From Maribellus comscasis (GTDB lineage: Bacteria; Bacteroidota; Bacteroidia; Bacteroidales; Prolixibacteraceae), in assembly GCF_009762775.1 (NCBI RefSeq), contig NZ_CP046401.1:2790001-2854000 (forward strand): DNA of 64,000 bases, written 5' to 3'. Position numbers and translations under genes: made by a program. Below the pieces are notes generated by a model, which saw only the letters and a list, made by a program, of their open reading frames with translations, was not told the DNA's origin and did no database searches. Of this stretch, positions 1-9,270 are shown piece after piece. The stretch's first letter is position 1. Each line of letters begins with the position of its first letter.

Positions 1-209
1 CAACAAGCCCGGGGGAAAGAGGTATGGGAAGTACAATCAACTATTACAATCCCCCCTACTTTCCAAAACTTCATCAATTTTCTGCTTACTTTGAAAGCCA
101 ACGGGATTTAAACAATGGCTTTGAGCTTGGAATTCAACTGGCAATAGATCAGGGTAAACTGCTGTACAATTCTGTTGGCGCCGGAATCAGCCTGACAAAA
201 AGATGGTAA
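1..209 (+). CDS. C-terminal end of an outer-membrane beta-barrel-like protein (partial)
   Basis: The frame is open from the window edge to a TAA at 207-209, so this is the tail of a longer gene and not a 61-residue protein starting at 24. The sequence alternates polar and hydrophobic residues (FSAYFESQRD, FELGIQLAI, NSVGAGISL) and ends in Lys-Arg-Trp. Amphipathic strands ending in a terminal aromatic residue are typical of outer-membrane barrels recognised by the BAM machinery. The family cannot be named from this fragment. The next 590 bases have no convincing gene, so it probably closes its transcription unit. Confidence 0.55.
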   Translation, partial: TSPGERGMGSTINYYNPPYFPKLHQFSAYFESQRDLNNGFELGIQLAIDQGKLLYNSVGAGISLTKRW

Positions 210-803
210 AAGCATCAACTTGCGAATTGTTGACGTTCAAAAAGTCCAGTAGCATTAATCAATTTCAATATATTCAAGGGGTCACGGAATAATATTTCCT
301 GATTTTCTATGATGTTGGAAATTAAACTCCTGTTAGCTTATCGGTAAACTCAATTCTGATGTATTCAACAACTTTTTTTAAAAGGTAAAAATGATTAACT
401 TTCAAAAATCCTTTTTTGAAAGAGATATTAAGAAAGATTCTGATTTCCATTAAAAACTTATAAAAAAGCGGCATACGAGTTCAATTTGATTCAGAATTGC
501 GCAAACCATTATGATGAGAATTGGACTGTACGCCGCTCTATGTCTTTGATTATTTGCGTCCAAAAAAGTACTTAAAGTCAGTTAGATGATTAAGTAATTT
601 TGAGGATGAAGTTAATAATTATTTTTCAGATGTTGGTATATTGGAAACCAAGTTCCCGCATTTACCACCACAATATTAAATTCATTGGCAGAATTCTGAT
701 TCTCAATAGATTTTAACAATAAAAGCCTTACATTCGCCGGTTGTTTTTTGCTACCATCATTTTTCTTAATAAAGTACAAACCTCAATTTTTCTTAAAAAT
801 AGA
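210..803. other. Gene-poor stretch of about 590 bp with a possible coding remnant
   Basis: No complete gene is visible. An imperfect inverted repeat (468-476 with 528-536, 8 of 9 positions) could form a weak hairpin. On the minus strand, 612-832 is open for 73 codons, ends at TAA 612-614, has no ATG, and contains a protein-like stretch (FNIVVVNAGTW). It overlaps the start of the next plus-strand gene and looks more like a decayed fragment or chance than a working gene. No tRNA or terminator was recognised. Confidence 0.4.
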
Positions 804-1190
804 ATGAATGCAGTTTTTAAATATAAAATCGATCATGAATTAAAAATTAATTATGACATTATCCAGGGAGAAGTAGACCTTAACATGGTCATTCAACATG
901 AGAAAACCAGGATTCAATCAGACAAGTTTAATGAGGATTACAACTCACTAATCGACATCAGAGGAGCTAACTTTATCAATTTTATGGAAAACGTTGGCAA
1001 ATTTTGTGATTTTCTTAATGATTACACTAAACGAATTAATATGGAACGAAAATGCGCCATAGTAACTTCAACTCCACTGGAAGTGGTTAACTCAACTGTA
1101 TTTTCACTTGGCCTTAAACAACGGGGGACAAGCTTAAAATTTGAAAGCTTCTCCTCAGAGGAAGCAGCCATAAAATGGCTCATTCGTTAA
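804..1190 (+). CDS. Small STAS/SpoIIAA-like cytoplasmic protein
   Basis: About 128 residues. A longer frame from 741 exists, but its extra residues are unlike the rest, so ATG 804 (MNAVFKYK) is preferred. The middle has the DIRGANF element and the later CAIVTSTPLEV element, and the end reads EEAAIKWL. This pattern (strand, DxRG, helix, strand with TSTP, C-terminal EEAxxWL) is seen in short Bacteroidota proteins with a SpoIIAA-like fold. Their role is not established. The protein has no signal peptide or membrane segment. It stands alone between a gene-poor stretch and an aldehyde dehydrogenase. The fold assignment is inference from motif shape. Confidence 0.65.
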   Translation: MNAVFKYKIDHELKINYDIIQGEVDLNMVIQHEKTRIQSDKFNEDYNSLIDIRGANFINFMENVGKFCDFLNDYTKRINMERKCAIVTSTPLEVVNSTVFSLGLKQRGTSLKFESFSSEEAAIKWLIR

Positions 1191-1267
1191 GTTTTTTGCA
1201 GCTTCAAGTTTTAATCATAATTATTATCCAATATTAGTTATAACCTCTGTTTCAAAAATCAATAAGG

Positions 1268-1298
1268 TTTCATCGCGCTGTATTTTTTTGTAATTTAG
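1268..1298 (+). promoter_or_regulatory. Probable Bacteroidota-type promoter for the aldehyde dehydrogenase
   Basis: TTTC at 1268-1271 is followed after 19 bp by TAATTTAG at 1291-1298. This is close to the Bacteroidota primary-sigma consensus TTTG-N19-TAnnTTTG (one mismatch in each element). It lies 24 bp ahead of the ATG at 1323. Confidence 0.4.
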
Positions 1299-1322
1299 TT
1301 TTTTCGAAAAATAGCTGCAACA

Positions 1323-2687
1323 ATGATGAAATCAGTAAATCCGGTAACCGGTGAATCCATTCAAACTTACGAAAGTTATTCCGAAAAAGGAGTTGAGAAA
1401 ATTATCAATTCTGTAGATAAAACCTGGCACCACTGGCGAAGTACATCGTTTGTGCACAGGGGGCGGAGAATGCAGAATCTTTCCAGTCTTCTTAAGACAA
1501 AAAAAGAGGAACTGGCCCGTTTAATGGCACTTGAAATGGGCAAAGTTCTAAAAGAAGGAATTGCCGAAATTGAAAAATGTGCCTGGGTTTGTGATTATTA
1601 TGCTCAAAATGCCGAAAGCTTTCTGGAAAATGAAGTTATAAAAACCGAAGCTTCAAAATCATATGTCTCTTATCAACCACTGGGAACTATATTAGCAGTA
1701 ATGCCCTGGAATTTTCCTTTCTGGCAGGTGTTTCGTTTTTTGGCTCCCACATTAATGGCAGGCAACACGGCAGTTTTAAAACATGCGAGTAACGTGCCCG
1801 GATGCGCAATGGCCATTGAAGAATTGGTTCGCGATGCAGGATTCCCCGAAAATGTATTTCGCACAATACTGATTGGAAGTAACCAGGTGGAAAAAGTTAT
1901 CAGACACCAGGCAATTAAAGGGGTTAGTTTAACCGGAAGTACGCCTGCCGGAAAAAGTGTAGCCGCCATTGCCGGGAGTGAGTTAAAAAAATGTGTACTG
2001 GAATTAGGGGGAAGTGATCCCTACCTGATATTAAAAGATGCAAACCTGGAAAAAGCCGCTAAAATATGCGCTTCCGGAAGACTATTAAATGCCGGACAAA
2101 GCTGTATTGGAGCAAAGCGGTTTATCGTTGTTGATGATGTTTATCCGGAATTCCTTGAACATTTTACACACGAAATGAACAATGCATATTTTGGCGACCC
2201 GACGGATTCCCATTCTACGATGGGCCCTCTTGCCCGCGTTGATTTAAGAGATGAATTGCACCAACAGGTGGTTAAATCTGTCAGTAAAGGAGCTGAGGTT
2301 ATTCTGGGCGGAGAAATTCCTCACCGCAAAGGAGCATTTTATCCTCCAACTATCCTGGAAAATGTACAAGCCGGAATGCCTGCCTACGACGAAGAATTGT
2401 TTGGCCCCGTTGCTTCAGTAATCCGTGTAAAAGATGAAGAAGAAGCAATAAAAGTGGCCAACAATACTGTTTTTGGCCTTGGCGCAGCAATATTCACAAA
2501 AGATGCGAAAAAGGGCGAAACAATTGCAGAAACCCAACTGGAAGCAGGTTGTTGTTTTGTTAACGACTTCGTAAAATCAGATCCTCGTCTGCCATTCGGA
2601 GGCATAAAAGAAAGTGGTTTTGGCCGCGAACTTTCGGTACATGGTATTAAAGAATTTATGAATGCAAAAACCGTAGTCGTTAAATAA
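1323..2687 (+). CDS. NAD(P)-dependent aldehyde dehydrogenase, succinate-semialdehyde dehydrogenase type
   Basis: The 454-residue protein is full length for the short YneI/GabD-like branch of the ALDH superfamily, which oxidises aldehydes such as succinate semialdehyde to acids in the cytoplasm. The dinucleotide region has MPWNFP at about 127-132, the general-base glutamate is E227 in LELGG, and the catalytic thiol is C261 in NAGQSC. The end reads PFGGIKESGFGRELS, a normal family ending. Two ATG codons in a row (1323, 1326) leave the start uncertain by one residue. The next gene begins 31 bp downstream. The exact substrate cannot be read from sequence; the YneI-like length favours succinate semialdehyde. 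Confidence 0.9.
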   Translation: MMKSVNPVTGESIQTYESYSEKGVEKIINSVDKTWHHWRSTSFVHRGRRMQNLSSLLKTKKEELARLMALEMGKVLKEGIAEIEKCAWVCDYYAQNAESFLENEVIKTEASKSYVSYQPLGTILAVMPWNFPFWQVFRFLAPTLMAGNTAVLKHASNVPGCAMAIEELVRDAGFPENVFRTILIGSNQVEKVIRHQAIKGVSLTGSTPAGKSVAAIAGSELKKCVLELGGSDPYLILKDANLEKAAKICASGRLLNAGQSCIGAKRFIVVDDVYPEFLEHFTHEMNNAYFGDPTDSHSTMGPLARVDLRDELHQQVVKSVSKGAEVILGGEIPHRKGAFYPPTILENVQAGMPAYDEELFGPVASVIRVKDEEEAIKVANNTVFGLGAAIFTKDAKKGETIAETQLEAGCCFVNDFVKSDPRLPFGGIKESGFGRELSVHGIKEFMNAKTVVVK

Positions 2688-2718
2688 ATTTGTCTCCAAA
2701 AAACTAAACCTAAATTCG

Positions 2719-5157
2719 ATGAAACTATCTTTTTATTGTATAACTGCAATTCTGATTCTGCTTGTTTCCTGTTCAAAAGAGGAAAATGAAATCAACCGGG
2801 AAACGCCGTTTAACTGCGACTGGAAATTTATTCGTTCTGATGTTCAAAACGGACAAGCCATAAATTTCAACGATTCAGCCTGGCGCATCCTCGATCTTCC
2901 TCACGATTACAGCATTGAAGACCTTCCTGAAAACGAGGGAGTAAAACAAATGGGGCCATTTTCTGAAAAAAGTGCCGGCGGTGCTTCAACAGGACACGTT
3001 GTTGGAGAAAATGCCTGGTACCGGAAACATTTTACTTTAGATAAAAAGGATGAGGGCAAAATCATAAAAATACTTTTCGACGGTGTTTATATGAACGCCG
3101 ATTTCTGGATAAACGGAAAACACCTTGGAAATCATCCTTATGGCTATACTGCTTTTTCATACGATTTAACCGACTTCCTGAATCCGGCAGGTGAAGATAA
3201 TGTTCTTGCTGTTCAAATTAAAAATGAAGGTAAAAATTCACGTTGGTACAGCGGTTCGGGAATTTACAGAAATGTAAGCTTAATTAAAACCAATCCGGTC
3301 GATATTGATTTATGGGGTGTTTATGTTACAACGCCTGAAGTATCGAAAGAAAAGGCTTTTGTAAATGTGGAAACCGGAATTACAAACACAACACACAATA
3401 CGGAAAACTATACAATCAGGACGCAGATTTTAAACCCGTTGGGCCTTATCTCCGCAGAATATAAAAAAGGAACTGATTTAAGTCCCGGAAAAAATACTGT
3501 TTTTCAAAATAAATTAGAAGTCCAAAATCCGCGCTTATGGTCGCCGGAAGAACCACAGCTTTATACACTGACTGTTCAACTTTTTAAGGGAAATAAACTG
3601 ATTGATGAAACCAGACAAAAATTTGGGATCAGAACCATTGAGTTTTCTCCTGAAAAAGGATTCTTACTAAATGGGAACAGTGTTTTGTTAAAGGGAGGTT
3701 GTCTGCATCACGACAACGGCCCACTAGGTTCGGCAACTTTTAAAACAGCGGAATACCGCCGGATAAAAATCATGAAGGAAAATGGTTTTAATGCCATCCG
3801 TACAGCACACAATCCTCCCTCTCAAACTTTTTTGAGTGCCTGCGATGAAATAGGGATGCTGGTTATGGATGAAGCTTTTGACCAATGGCAACGTCCCAAA
3901 AATCCTGAGGATTACAACCTTTATTTTGACGATTGGTGGGAAAAAGATTTGGAATCCATGATTTTGCGCGACAGAAACCACCCCTCAATAATTATCTGGA
4001 GCATTGGAAATGAAATCAATGAACGGGCTGATTCTTCCGGTCTGGAGATAGCCAACAACCTGAAAGAAAAAATACTTCTTTTAGATAAAACCCGTCCGGT
4101 AACACAGGCAATCTGCCATTTCTGGGATCAGCCTGGGCGCGATTGGGAAGATACGGCGCCTGCTTTCTCGCAAATGGATGTACATGGATACAATTACCGT
4201 TGGAACGACTATGAATCAGACCACAAGAAATATCCGGAAAGAATTATGATTGGAACAGAATCATTTCCTCTGGAAGCGCTTGAAAACTGGCAAATGGTAG
4301 AAAAACATCCATATATAATTGGCGATTTTGTGTGGACCGGAATGGATTACCTTGGTGAATCCGGCATTGGACATACAAAGCTGGATAATTCCGACATTCA
4401 GTTTTTACCTCCCTGGCCGTGGTTTAATGCTTACTGCGGTGACATTAGCATTCTCGGCTATAAAAAACCACAAATGTATTTCCGCGATGTTGTTTGGCAA
4501 AACAGCGATTTGGAAATGATGGTTCATGCGCCTGTACCTGAAGGACGCAAAGAAATAGTAAGCAAATGGGGGTGGCCCGCGGAATGGAAAAGCTGGACCT
4601 GGCAAGGCAATGAAGACAAAGCCCTGCAGGTTTCTGTTTACTCACGCTGCGACCAGGTTCGGCTGGAACTAAACGGAAAAGAAATTGGTACAAAAAAGGT
4701 GTCGGAGGCGACAAAACTAACAGCAAGGTTTGAGGTTCCTTATACAGAAGGAGAGTTGACGGCCATTGGTATTAAAGCGGGAAAGGAAGTTGCACGACAA
4801 ACTTTAAAAACTGCTGAAGAACCTTTTGCTGTAAAAATCACACCTGAACAAAATACGATTAATATCAACAAAAACGACTTAGCTTATTTTAATATTGAAG
4901 TGGTGGACAAAAACGGAATTCTTGTTCCAAATGCAGAAATTCCTGTTGATTTTGAAATACAAGGAAATGGAAAACTACAGGCAGTGGCAAACGGAAATCC
5001 GAAGGACATGAAAAGTTTCAGGCAGCCACAGGTGAAAAGTTTCCGCGGAAAATGCCAGCTGATACTTCGTTTGGAAAAAGAAGGTGGCGAAATCTCTGTT
5101 TCAGCAAAATCGGAGGGATTAAAAACGGGAAATGCAAGGGTTGGAGTGGTAATATAA
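2719..5157 (+). CDS. Glycoside hydrolase family 2 lipoprotein (beta-galactosidase-like)
   Basis: This 812-residue exported lipoprotein has lipobox ILLVSC at about residues 14-19. A GH2 sugar-binding jelly roll (AWYRKHF, FDGVYMNADFWING) is followed by an Ig-like domain, then the TIM barrel with RTAHNPPS and the acid/base glutamate E432 in WSIGNEINE. The nucleophile is probably E514 in IGTESFP. The C-terminal part resembles the DUF4982 and Ig-like modules usual in Bacteroidota GH2 enzymes. It probably removes terminal beta-galactosyl or related residues from oligosaccharides at the cell surface or in the periplasm. No SusC/SusD pair lies nearby, so it is not part of a classical utilisation locus in this window. 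Specificity (galactosidase, glucuronidase or mannosidase) is open. Confidence 0.88.
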   Translation: MKLSFYCITAILILLVSCSKEENEINRETPFNCDWKFIRSDVQNGQAINFNDSAWRILDLPHDYSIEDLPENEGVKQMGPFSEKSAGGASTGHVVGENAWYRKHFTLDKKDEGKIIKILFDGVYMNADFWINGKHLGNHPYGYTAFSYDLTDFLNPAGEDNVLAVQIKNEGKNSRWYSGSGIYRNVSLIKTNPVDIDLWGVYVTTPEVSKEKAFVNVETGITNTTHNTENYTIRTQILNPLGLISAEYKKGTDLSPGKNTVFQNKLEVQNPRLWSPEEPQLYTLTVQLFKGNKLIDETRQKFGIRTIEFSPEKGFLLNGNSVLLKGGCLHHDNGPLGSATFKTAEYRRIKIMKENGFNAIRTAHNPPSQTFLSACDEIGMLVMDEAFDQWQRPKNPEDYNLYFDDWWEKDLESMILRDRNHPSIIIWSIGNEINERADSSGLEIANNLKEKILLLDKTRPVTQAICHFWDQPGRDWEDTAPAFSQMDVHGYNYRWNDYESDHKKYPERIMIGTESFPLEALENWQMVEKHPYIIGDFVWTGMDYLGESGIGHTKLDNSDIQFLPPWPWFNAYCGDISILGYKKPQMYFRDVVWQNSDLEMMVHAPVPEGRKEIVSKWGWPAEWKSWTWQGNEDKALQVSVYSRCDQVRLELNGKEIGTKKVSEATKLTARFEVPYTEGELTAIGIKAGKEVARQTLKTAEEPFAVKITPEQNTININKNDLAYFNIEVVDKNGILVPNAEIPVDFEIQGNGKLQAVANGNPKDMKSFRQPQVKSFRGKCQLILRLEKEGGEISVSAKSEGLKTGNARVGVVI

Positions 5158-5179
5158 ATTCTGAATACCTGTCAAAAAA

Positions 5180-5488
5180 CTATTCTTTTTGTTTCCGCCA
5201 TGGTTTTAATTTGTATAGTTTTCTGCCGGCATACTGTCCGAGAAAAAAACTGCCCAAAAGAAAAGGAGCCAAACTCCAGGTTAAATGCAAATCATGAAAT
5301 TTCCGGATTAAAATAACCAACGGAACCGGTGCGTGAATTGCTACAAACCACCAAAACGAAAGTTTGCGAAATCCGCCCCGAACATAACCAAAAGGTAAAT
5401 TTATAATAAAAGTGGCGATACAGGTATAGGTTATGCGCCACTCGATGCTGAGCATATCGTTAAAAATATTAATGGCTGCAAAATGCAT
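5180..5488 (-). CDS. Small conserved membrane protein at the end of the heme cluster
   Basis: 102 residues, with three to four hydrophobic segments (around ITYTCIATFIINLPF, FWWFVAIHAPVPLVIL, LAPFLLGSFFLGQYAG) and a basic tail. ATG 5488 gives the longest form. ATG 5455 (MLSIEWRI) is a reasonable alternative that begins at the conserved part. It follows hemH by 10 bp on the same strand and is probably the last gene of that transcript. It does not look like HemJ: it is too short and lacks recognisable HemJ motifs. The function is unknown; the position suggests a link to heme synthesis or membrane delivery, but that is inference. Confidence 0.75.
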   Translation of the reverse strand: MHFAAINIFNDMLSIEWRITYTCIATFIINLPFGYVRGGFRKLSFWWFVAIHAPVPLVILIRKFHDLHLTWSLAPFLLGSFFLGQYAGRKLYKLKPWRKQKE

Positions 5489-5498
5489 CAGAAAAATT

Positions 5499-6521
5499 TT
5501 AAGAGTTCAGTTGCGAAATAACCATCTCCGCAAGAATTTCCACCCATCGATCACCGGTATTTAAACTTTCCACCAATTGAACTTTATTCCCTCCTTTTTG
5601 CTTAAACTCCTCGCCATATTCCACACCAATTTCCAGAATGGTTTCCAAACAATCGGTAACAAACGAAGGCGCCAAAACCAATATATTCTTCTTCCCTTGC
5701 TCCAGTTTCTCCTGCAAAACAGCATCAGTAAAAGGAGTAAGCCAATTGTTTGACAACCTCGACTGAAAACTAACGGTGTAATCTGATTTTTTCAGGTTAA
5801 GTTTTGAAGCAATTAGTCGTGTAGTTTCGTAAGAAGTAGCGTGATAGCAAAACTTGCCATGTTCCGGAAGAGCATTTCTGCAGGAACAGTTTCCCACTTT
5901 AATTCCGGGGTGGCATTTCTCAACCTGGCGGTTAGGTAGGCCGTGATACGAAAAAATAATATGGTCAAAATCAGATAAATTATATTTTCGTGCTTGTTCA
6001 GCAAAAGCATCAACAAATTTCGGGTTGTCGTAGAACTGTCCAACCTCATATATTTCAGCCTGAATTCCCTGCTTTTTTATCTCCTTTTCAGCTGCAATCA
6101 AAGAAGTTTCAGTAGTCGACATCGCATGCTGCGGATAAAGCGGAACCAAAACAATTTTCTCAAAGCCTTTCTTTTTTATTTCTGAAAGTGCGTTTTTATA
6201 ACCCGGATTTCCGTAACGCATTCCAACAAAAACTTCAAATAAACTTCCAAGTTTTGCCTGTAGTTTTTCTTTTAACTCCTCAGAATAATAAATTAACGGA
6301 GAACCTTTTTTTGTCCAAAGCTGCTTGTATAATCCCGTTGAATTTTTTACACGAAAAGGAATAATAATCCCATTCACCAAAAATTTTCTCAACAACCACG
6401 GAAGGTCGATTACCCGTTTATCATTTAAAAATTCAGTAAGATATTTCCGCACTGCTGGAACTGTTGGTTCATCGGGACTTCCAACATTCATCAATAAAAC
6501 AGCTGTTTTTCCTTTTTTCAT
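5499..6521 (-). CDS. hemH: Ferrochelatase
   Basis: The 340-residue enzyme inserts Fe2+ into protoporphyrin IX, the last step of protoheme synthesis. The N-terminal LLMNVGSPDEP and the FSYHGLPNR motif with metal-binding H193 are diagnostic, and the conserved LETILEIGVEY segment carries the second metal-side acidic residue. After the histidine motif the protein has four cysteines (C203, C212, C214, C225), reminiscent of ferrochelatases with an internal [2Fe-2S] cluster. The start overlaps the hemG stop by 4 bp (ATGA at 6518-6521), so the two are translationally coupled. Confidence 0.97.
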   Translation of the reverse strand: MKKGKTAVLLMNVGSPDEPTVPAVRKYLTEFLNDKRVIDLPWLLRKFLVNGIIIPFRVKNSTGLYKQLWTKKGSPLIYYSEELKEKLQAKLGSLFEVFVGMRYGNPGYKNALSEIKKKGFEKIVLVPLYPQHAMSTTETSLIAAEKEIKKQGIQAEIYEVGQFYDNPKFVDAFAEQARKYNLSDFDHIIFSYHGLPNRQVEKCHPGIKVGNCSCRNALPEHGKFCYHATSYETTRLIASKLNLKKSDYTVSFQSRLSNNWLTPFTDAVLQEKLEQGKKNILVLAPSFVTDCLETILEIGVEYGEEFKQKGGNKVQLVESLNTGDRWVEILAEMVISQLNS

Positions 6522-7882
6522 TTACTTTGACTGATTACCTGAGTTGCCAACATTTTTCCCTGTTTAATTCTGTCAGCCATTCCAATTCCGTCACGTATAT
6601 TTCCCGCCAAAATCAATCCCGGATTCGTTTTTTCCAGCTGGTCGATTGCTTTTAGCTTTTGTTCCGATTCAATTCCATATTGCGGAATGGCATGCTGATA
6701 ACGAAAAATTTTCAGCATATCAGGGTCAAACTGTTTCAAGCCCATCATTTCTATTATTTCCTTTTTCACGATATCAACAATTTGACCGTCATTCAGTTCA
6801 ACCATTTCAGGTTTTCTTATACCTCCCAGAAATGTTGAAAGTAACGCTCCGTTCTGAGGCGCCCTGTTTTTTAAAAAAGAAGATAAAAAAAGCACTCCAA
6901 GCAAATCCCTGTTTTCTTTAAATGGTACTAACCCTCCAAATGATTTTAAATCAACTCCTTTCCACTCTTTAAAACCCAGTGAAACCTGAACTACTCGGGC
7001 GTACTCCAACTGATTTATCTGATTTATTTTTTCAATGTCGGCAAAGGGAAAAAGATGGCTTAATTCATAGGCACCAACCGTTGAGATTATGTTTGAAAAT
7101 ACTTCGTTTTGGTTGTTTACCTTGTATCCTTTTTCTGTTTTTTCAAAAGAAACAGAATCACAATTTAAGACGATGTTATCTTTTCCGATATTTTTCACCA
7201 ACGCTTTTATCAGGTTTTCCAAACCTCCTTTTACTGAAAAAATTTCTTTTGTAGCTTTTTTTTCCCAATCGGTTTTGGGCTGACGAGCTTTTTTTACAGT
7301 GCCCCCGATAAAACTTCCGTAGTCCTGCTCCAATCGGTATAATTTAGGCAAAGCATATTTTGGAACCAGTTTCGCCGGATCGCCGGAATAAATTCCCAGG
7401 ATAAACGGATCAACAGCATAATCAAGAAAGCTTCTTCCCATACGGCGAAGCACCAATTCTTTTAATGTTTCGTTCGGATTTGTTCCCCTTTTTCTGAAGG
7501 GTTCGCCCAATAACCGCAACTTGTCGGTAAATGTAAACAAAGGTGTTTTTATCCCGCCAATTAATCCTGAAGGAAGAGCTTCCCATTTACCGGATTTCCA
7601 GATCCACCGGGCTTTTGCTGCTTCATCTGCGATTTCCAGCTCACAGTCGCCGTTTAAATTTTCAAGTAATTCAGTTGCTTCAGGTTGTCCGAGAACACCT
7701 GTATTTGGTCCGGCTTCAAATGTAAAACCATTTTCGTTGTAGGTTTTGATAACACCTCCGGCGCGATCTGCTTTTTCAAAAACCTGAACACCGATGCCTG
7801 CTTTTTTTAAATAATAGGCGGTAGTTAATCCGGTTAATCCCGCGCCTACAACAGCTACTTTTTGAATTTTATTTTCGCTCAT
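6518..7882 (-). CDS. hemG: Oxygen-dependent protoporphyrinogen oxidase (HemY type)
   Basis: This FAD-dependent amine-oxidase-fold enzyme oxidises protoporphyrinogen IX to protoporphyrin IX using O2. The N-terminal dinucleotide motif VGAGLTGLTTAYYL is followed by the FAD-contact segment FEAGPNTG, and the C-terminal FAD site reads LAGNIRDGIGMAD. I prefer ATG 7882 (MSENKIQ), one base after the hemN stop, giving 454 residues. The upstream ATG at 7915 would add 11 residues inside hemN. HemY-type enzymes need oxygen, so HemN alone would not give a complete anaerobic route unless another oxidase exists outside the window. Confidence 0.93.
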   Translation of the reverse strand: MSENKIQKVAVVGAGLTGLTTAYYLKKAGIGVQVFEKADRAGGVIKTYNENGFTFEAGPNTGVLGQPEATELLENLNGDCELEIADEAAKARWIWKSGKWEALPSGLIGGIKTPLFTFTDKLRLLGEPFRKRGTNPNETLKELVLRRMGRSFLDYAVDPFILGIYSGDPAKLVPKYALPKLYRLEQDYGSFIGGTVKKARQPKTDWEKKATKEIFSVKGGLENLIKALVKNIGKDNIVLNCDSVSFEKTEKGYKVNNQNEVFSNIISTVGAYELSHLFPFADIEKINQINQLEYARVVQVSLGFKEWKGVDLKSFGGLVPFKENRDLLGVLFLSSFLKNRAPQNGALLSTFLGGIRKPEMVELNDGQIVDIVKKEIIEMMGLKQFDPDMLKIFRYQHAIPQYGIESEQKLKAIDQLEKTNPGLILAGNIRDGIGMADRIKQGKMLATQVISQSK

Positions 7883-7883
7883 T

Positions 7884-9260
7884 TTACAACGATTTTGAAA
7901 ATTTCTGCGCCGCATTCTTTAGATTGGGGTCAAAACTTGCAGCAATATTTCGAACAAAAAACCTTCCTGAATCAGTAACCGCAATTTCGTCCGGGTTGAA
8001 ATTTAAAAGCCCGTCTTCCGCAAAATTATCTAAGTTACCTTCCTTAAGTTCAACAACATTTTTCAACTCATCTTCTGAAACTTCAAATTTTTGAGCGGCC
8101 TCTTTCCATGAAAGATAGTAATTACACATGATTTCGTTTATGACATGTTTTATTATCTTCTCCTTTTTACTCAGTTTATAGCCCTTTTCAATAAAAAAAT
8201 TCCCACTTTCAATTTGTTCTACGTATTTGTTGGTGTCTTTTGCATTTTGTGCATAAGCGCTTTCCAACTGACTAATTCCTGTAGCTCCGAACGCATAAAC
8301 CTGTCCGGTTGTTTCACGAGTGCAGTAGCCCTGAAAATTCCGGTGTAAAGTTCTGTTTTCAAGTGCAATATTTAACTCATCATCAGCTTTTGCATAATGA
8401 TCGAGGCCGATGGGTTTATATCCATTTTGTGTTAGAATTTTATAAGCAGCCTCAAACATCGCCAATTTTTCATCGGCTTCAGGAAGTCCGCGAACTTCAA
8501 GTATTTTCTGTGCTTTTTTAATCCACGGTACGTGTGCATATGAAAATGTAACCAAACGATCGGGCGAAATTTTAACCGCCTGTTCTATTGTTTCTGAAAA
8601 AGATTTTACATCCTGATAGGGCAGACCATAAATAAAATCCAGATTTACGCCGATATCTCCGCGGCTGCGAATAAGTTGAACAAGCTCTTCAACCGGAATC
8701 TCAGAAGGATCCCGATTTACATTCTCAAGTACCTTCAGATTAAAATCCTGTATCCCCAAACTCATTCGGTTAAACCCACTTTTTACCAACGCATCAATAT
8801 AGGCAGAATCGAGCATAGCGGGGTGACATTCCATTGCAATTTCGGGGTTTGGAATAAATGAAAAATTAGAGTGCAGCACACCCATAATTTCTTCCATCAT
8901 TTCAACAGGCAACGAATTTGGTGTACCTCCCCCCCAATGTACCTGCGCCACTTTCCGGTTTGATGAAAGGTACTTTTTCACCATCAAAATCTCTTTTTTT
9001 AATGCTTCAACATACACCCGCATTTTATCTTTATCGCGTGTTAAATGTGTATTACATCCGCAGTAGTAACAAATTTTAGGGCAAAACGGAATGTGTATAT
9101 AAATCGAAATATTTTCGGGCCATTCGTTATTTGAAAACTCAATTGCCCGGATATATTCCTTGTTATCAAATTCTGTTGAAAAGAAATTAGCCGGTGGATA
9201 ACTGGTGTATCTCGGCACCGGCACATTATATTTATCTATCAGATTTTTCGGAATCTTCAT
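7884..9260 (-). CDS. hemN: Oxygen-independent coproporphyrinogen III oxidase
   Basis: 458 residues, full length for true HemN. VPRYTSYPPA near the N-terminus and the radical-SAM cluster motif with C60, C64 and C67 followed by C69 (CYYCGC) separate it from HemW, which lacks the fourth cysteine. WGGGTPN and the C-terminal HemN domain are present. It decarboxylates coproporphyrinogen III without oxygen, using SAM radicals. It shares the transcript with the PAT transporter (10 bp upstream) and hemG (1 bp downstream). HemF, the aerobic counterpart, is at 13196-14098. Confidence 0.97.
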   Translation of the reverse strand: MKIPKNLIDKYNVPVPRYTSYPPANFFSTEFDNKEYIRAIEFSNNEWPENISIYIHIPFCPKICYYCGCNTHLTRDKDKMRVYVEALKKEILMVKKYLSSNRKVAQVHWGGGTPNSLPVEMMEEIMGVLHSNFSFIPNPEIAMECHPAMLDSAYIDALVKSGFNRMSLGIQDFNLKVLENVNRDPSEIPVEELVQLIRSRGDIGVNLDFIYGLPYQDVKSFSETIEQAVKISPDRLVTFSYAHVPWIKKAQKILEVRGLPEADEKLAMFEAAYKILTQNGYKPIGLDHYAKADDELNIALENRTLHRNFQGYCTRETTGQVYAFGATGISQLESAYAQNAKDTNKYVEQIESGNFFIEKGYKLSKKEKIIKHVINEIMCNYYLSWKEAAQKFEVSEDELKNVVELKEGNLDNFAEDGLLNFNPDEIAVTDSGRFFVRNIAASFDPNLKNAAQKFSKSL

Positions 9261-9270
9261 TCGGTTTGTA

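Noticed and set aside
468..536. Inverted repeat as an insertion-sequence end or attachment site
   Set aside because: Only 8 of 9 bases match, there is no transposase nearby and no flanking direct repeat.
4405..4726. Minus-strand frames within the GH2 gene
   Set aside because: Shadow frames without motifs; the plus-strand glycosidase is continuous and has both catalytic glutamates.
7883..7915. Upstream ATG for hemG at 7915
   Set aside because: It would extend the protein into hemN and add a basic 11-residue tail before the dinucleotide-binding motif; ATG 7882 sits one base after the hemN stop, as expected in this tight operon.
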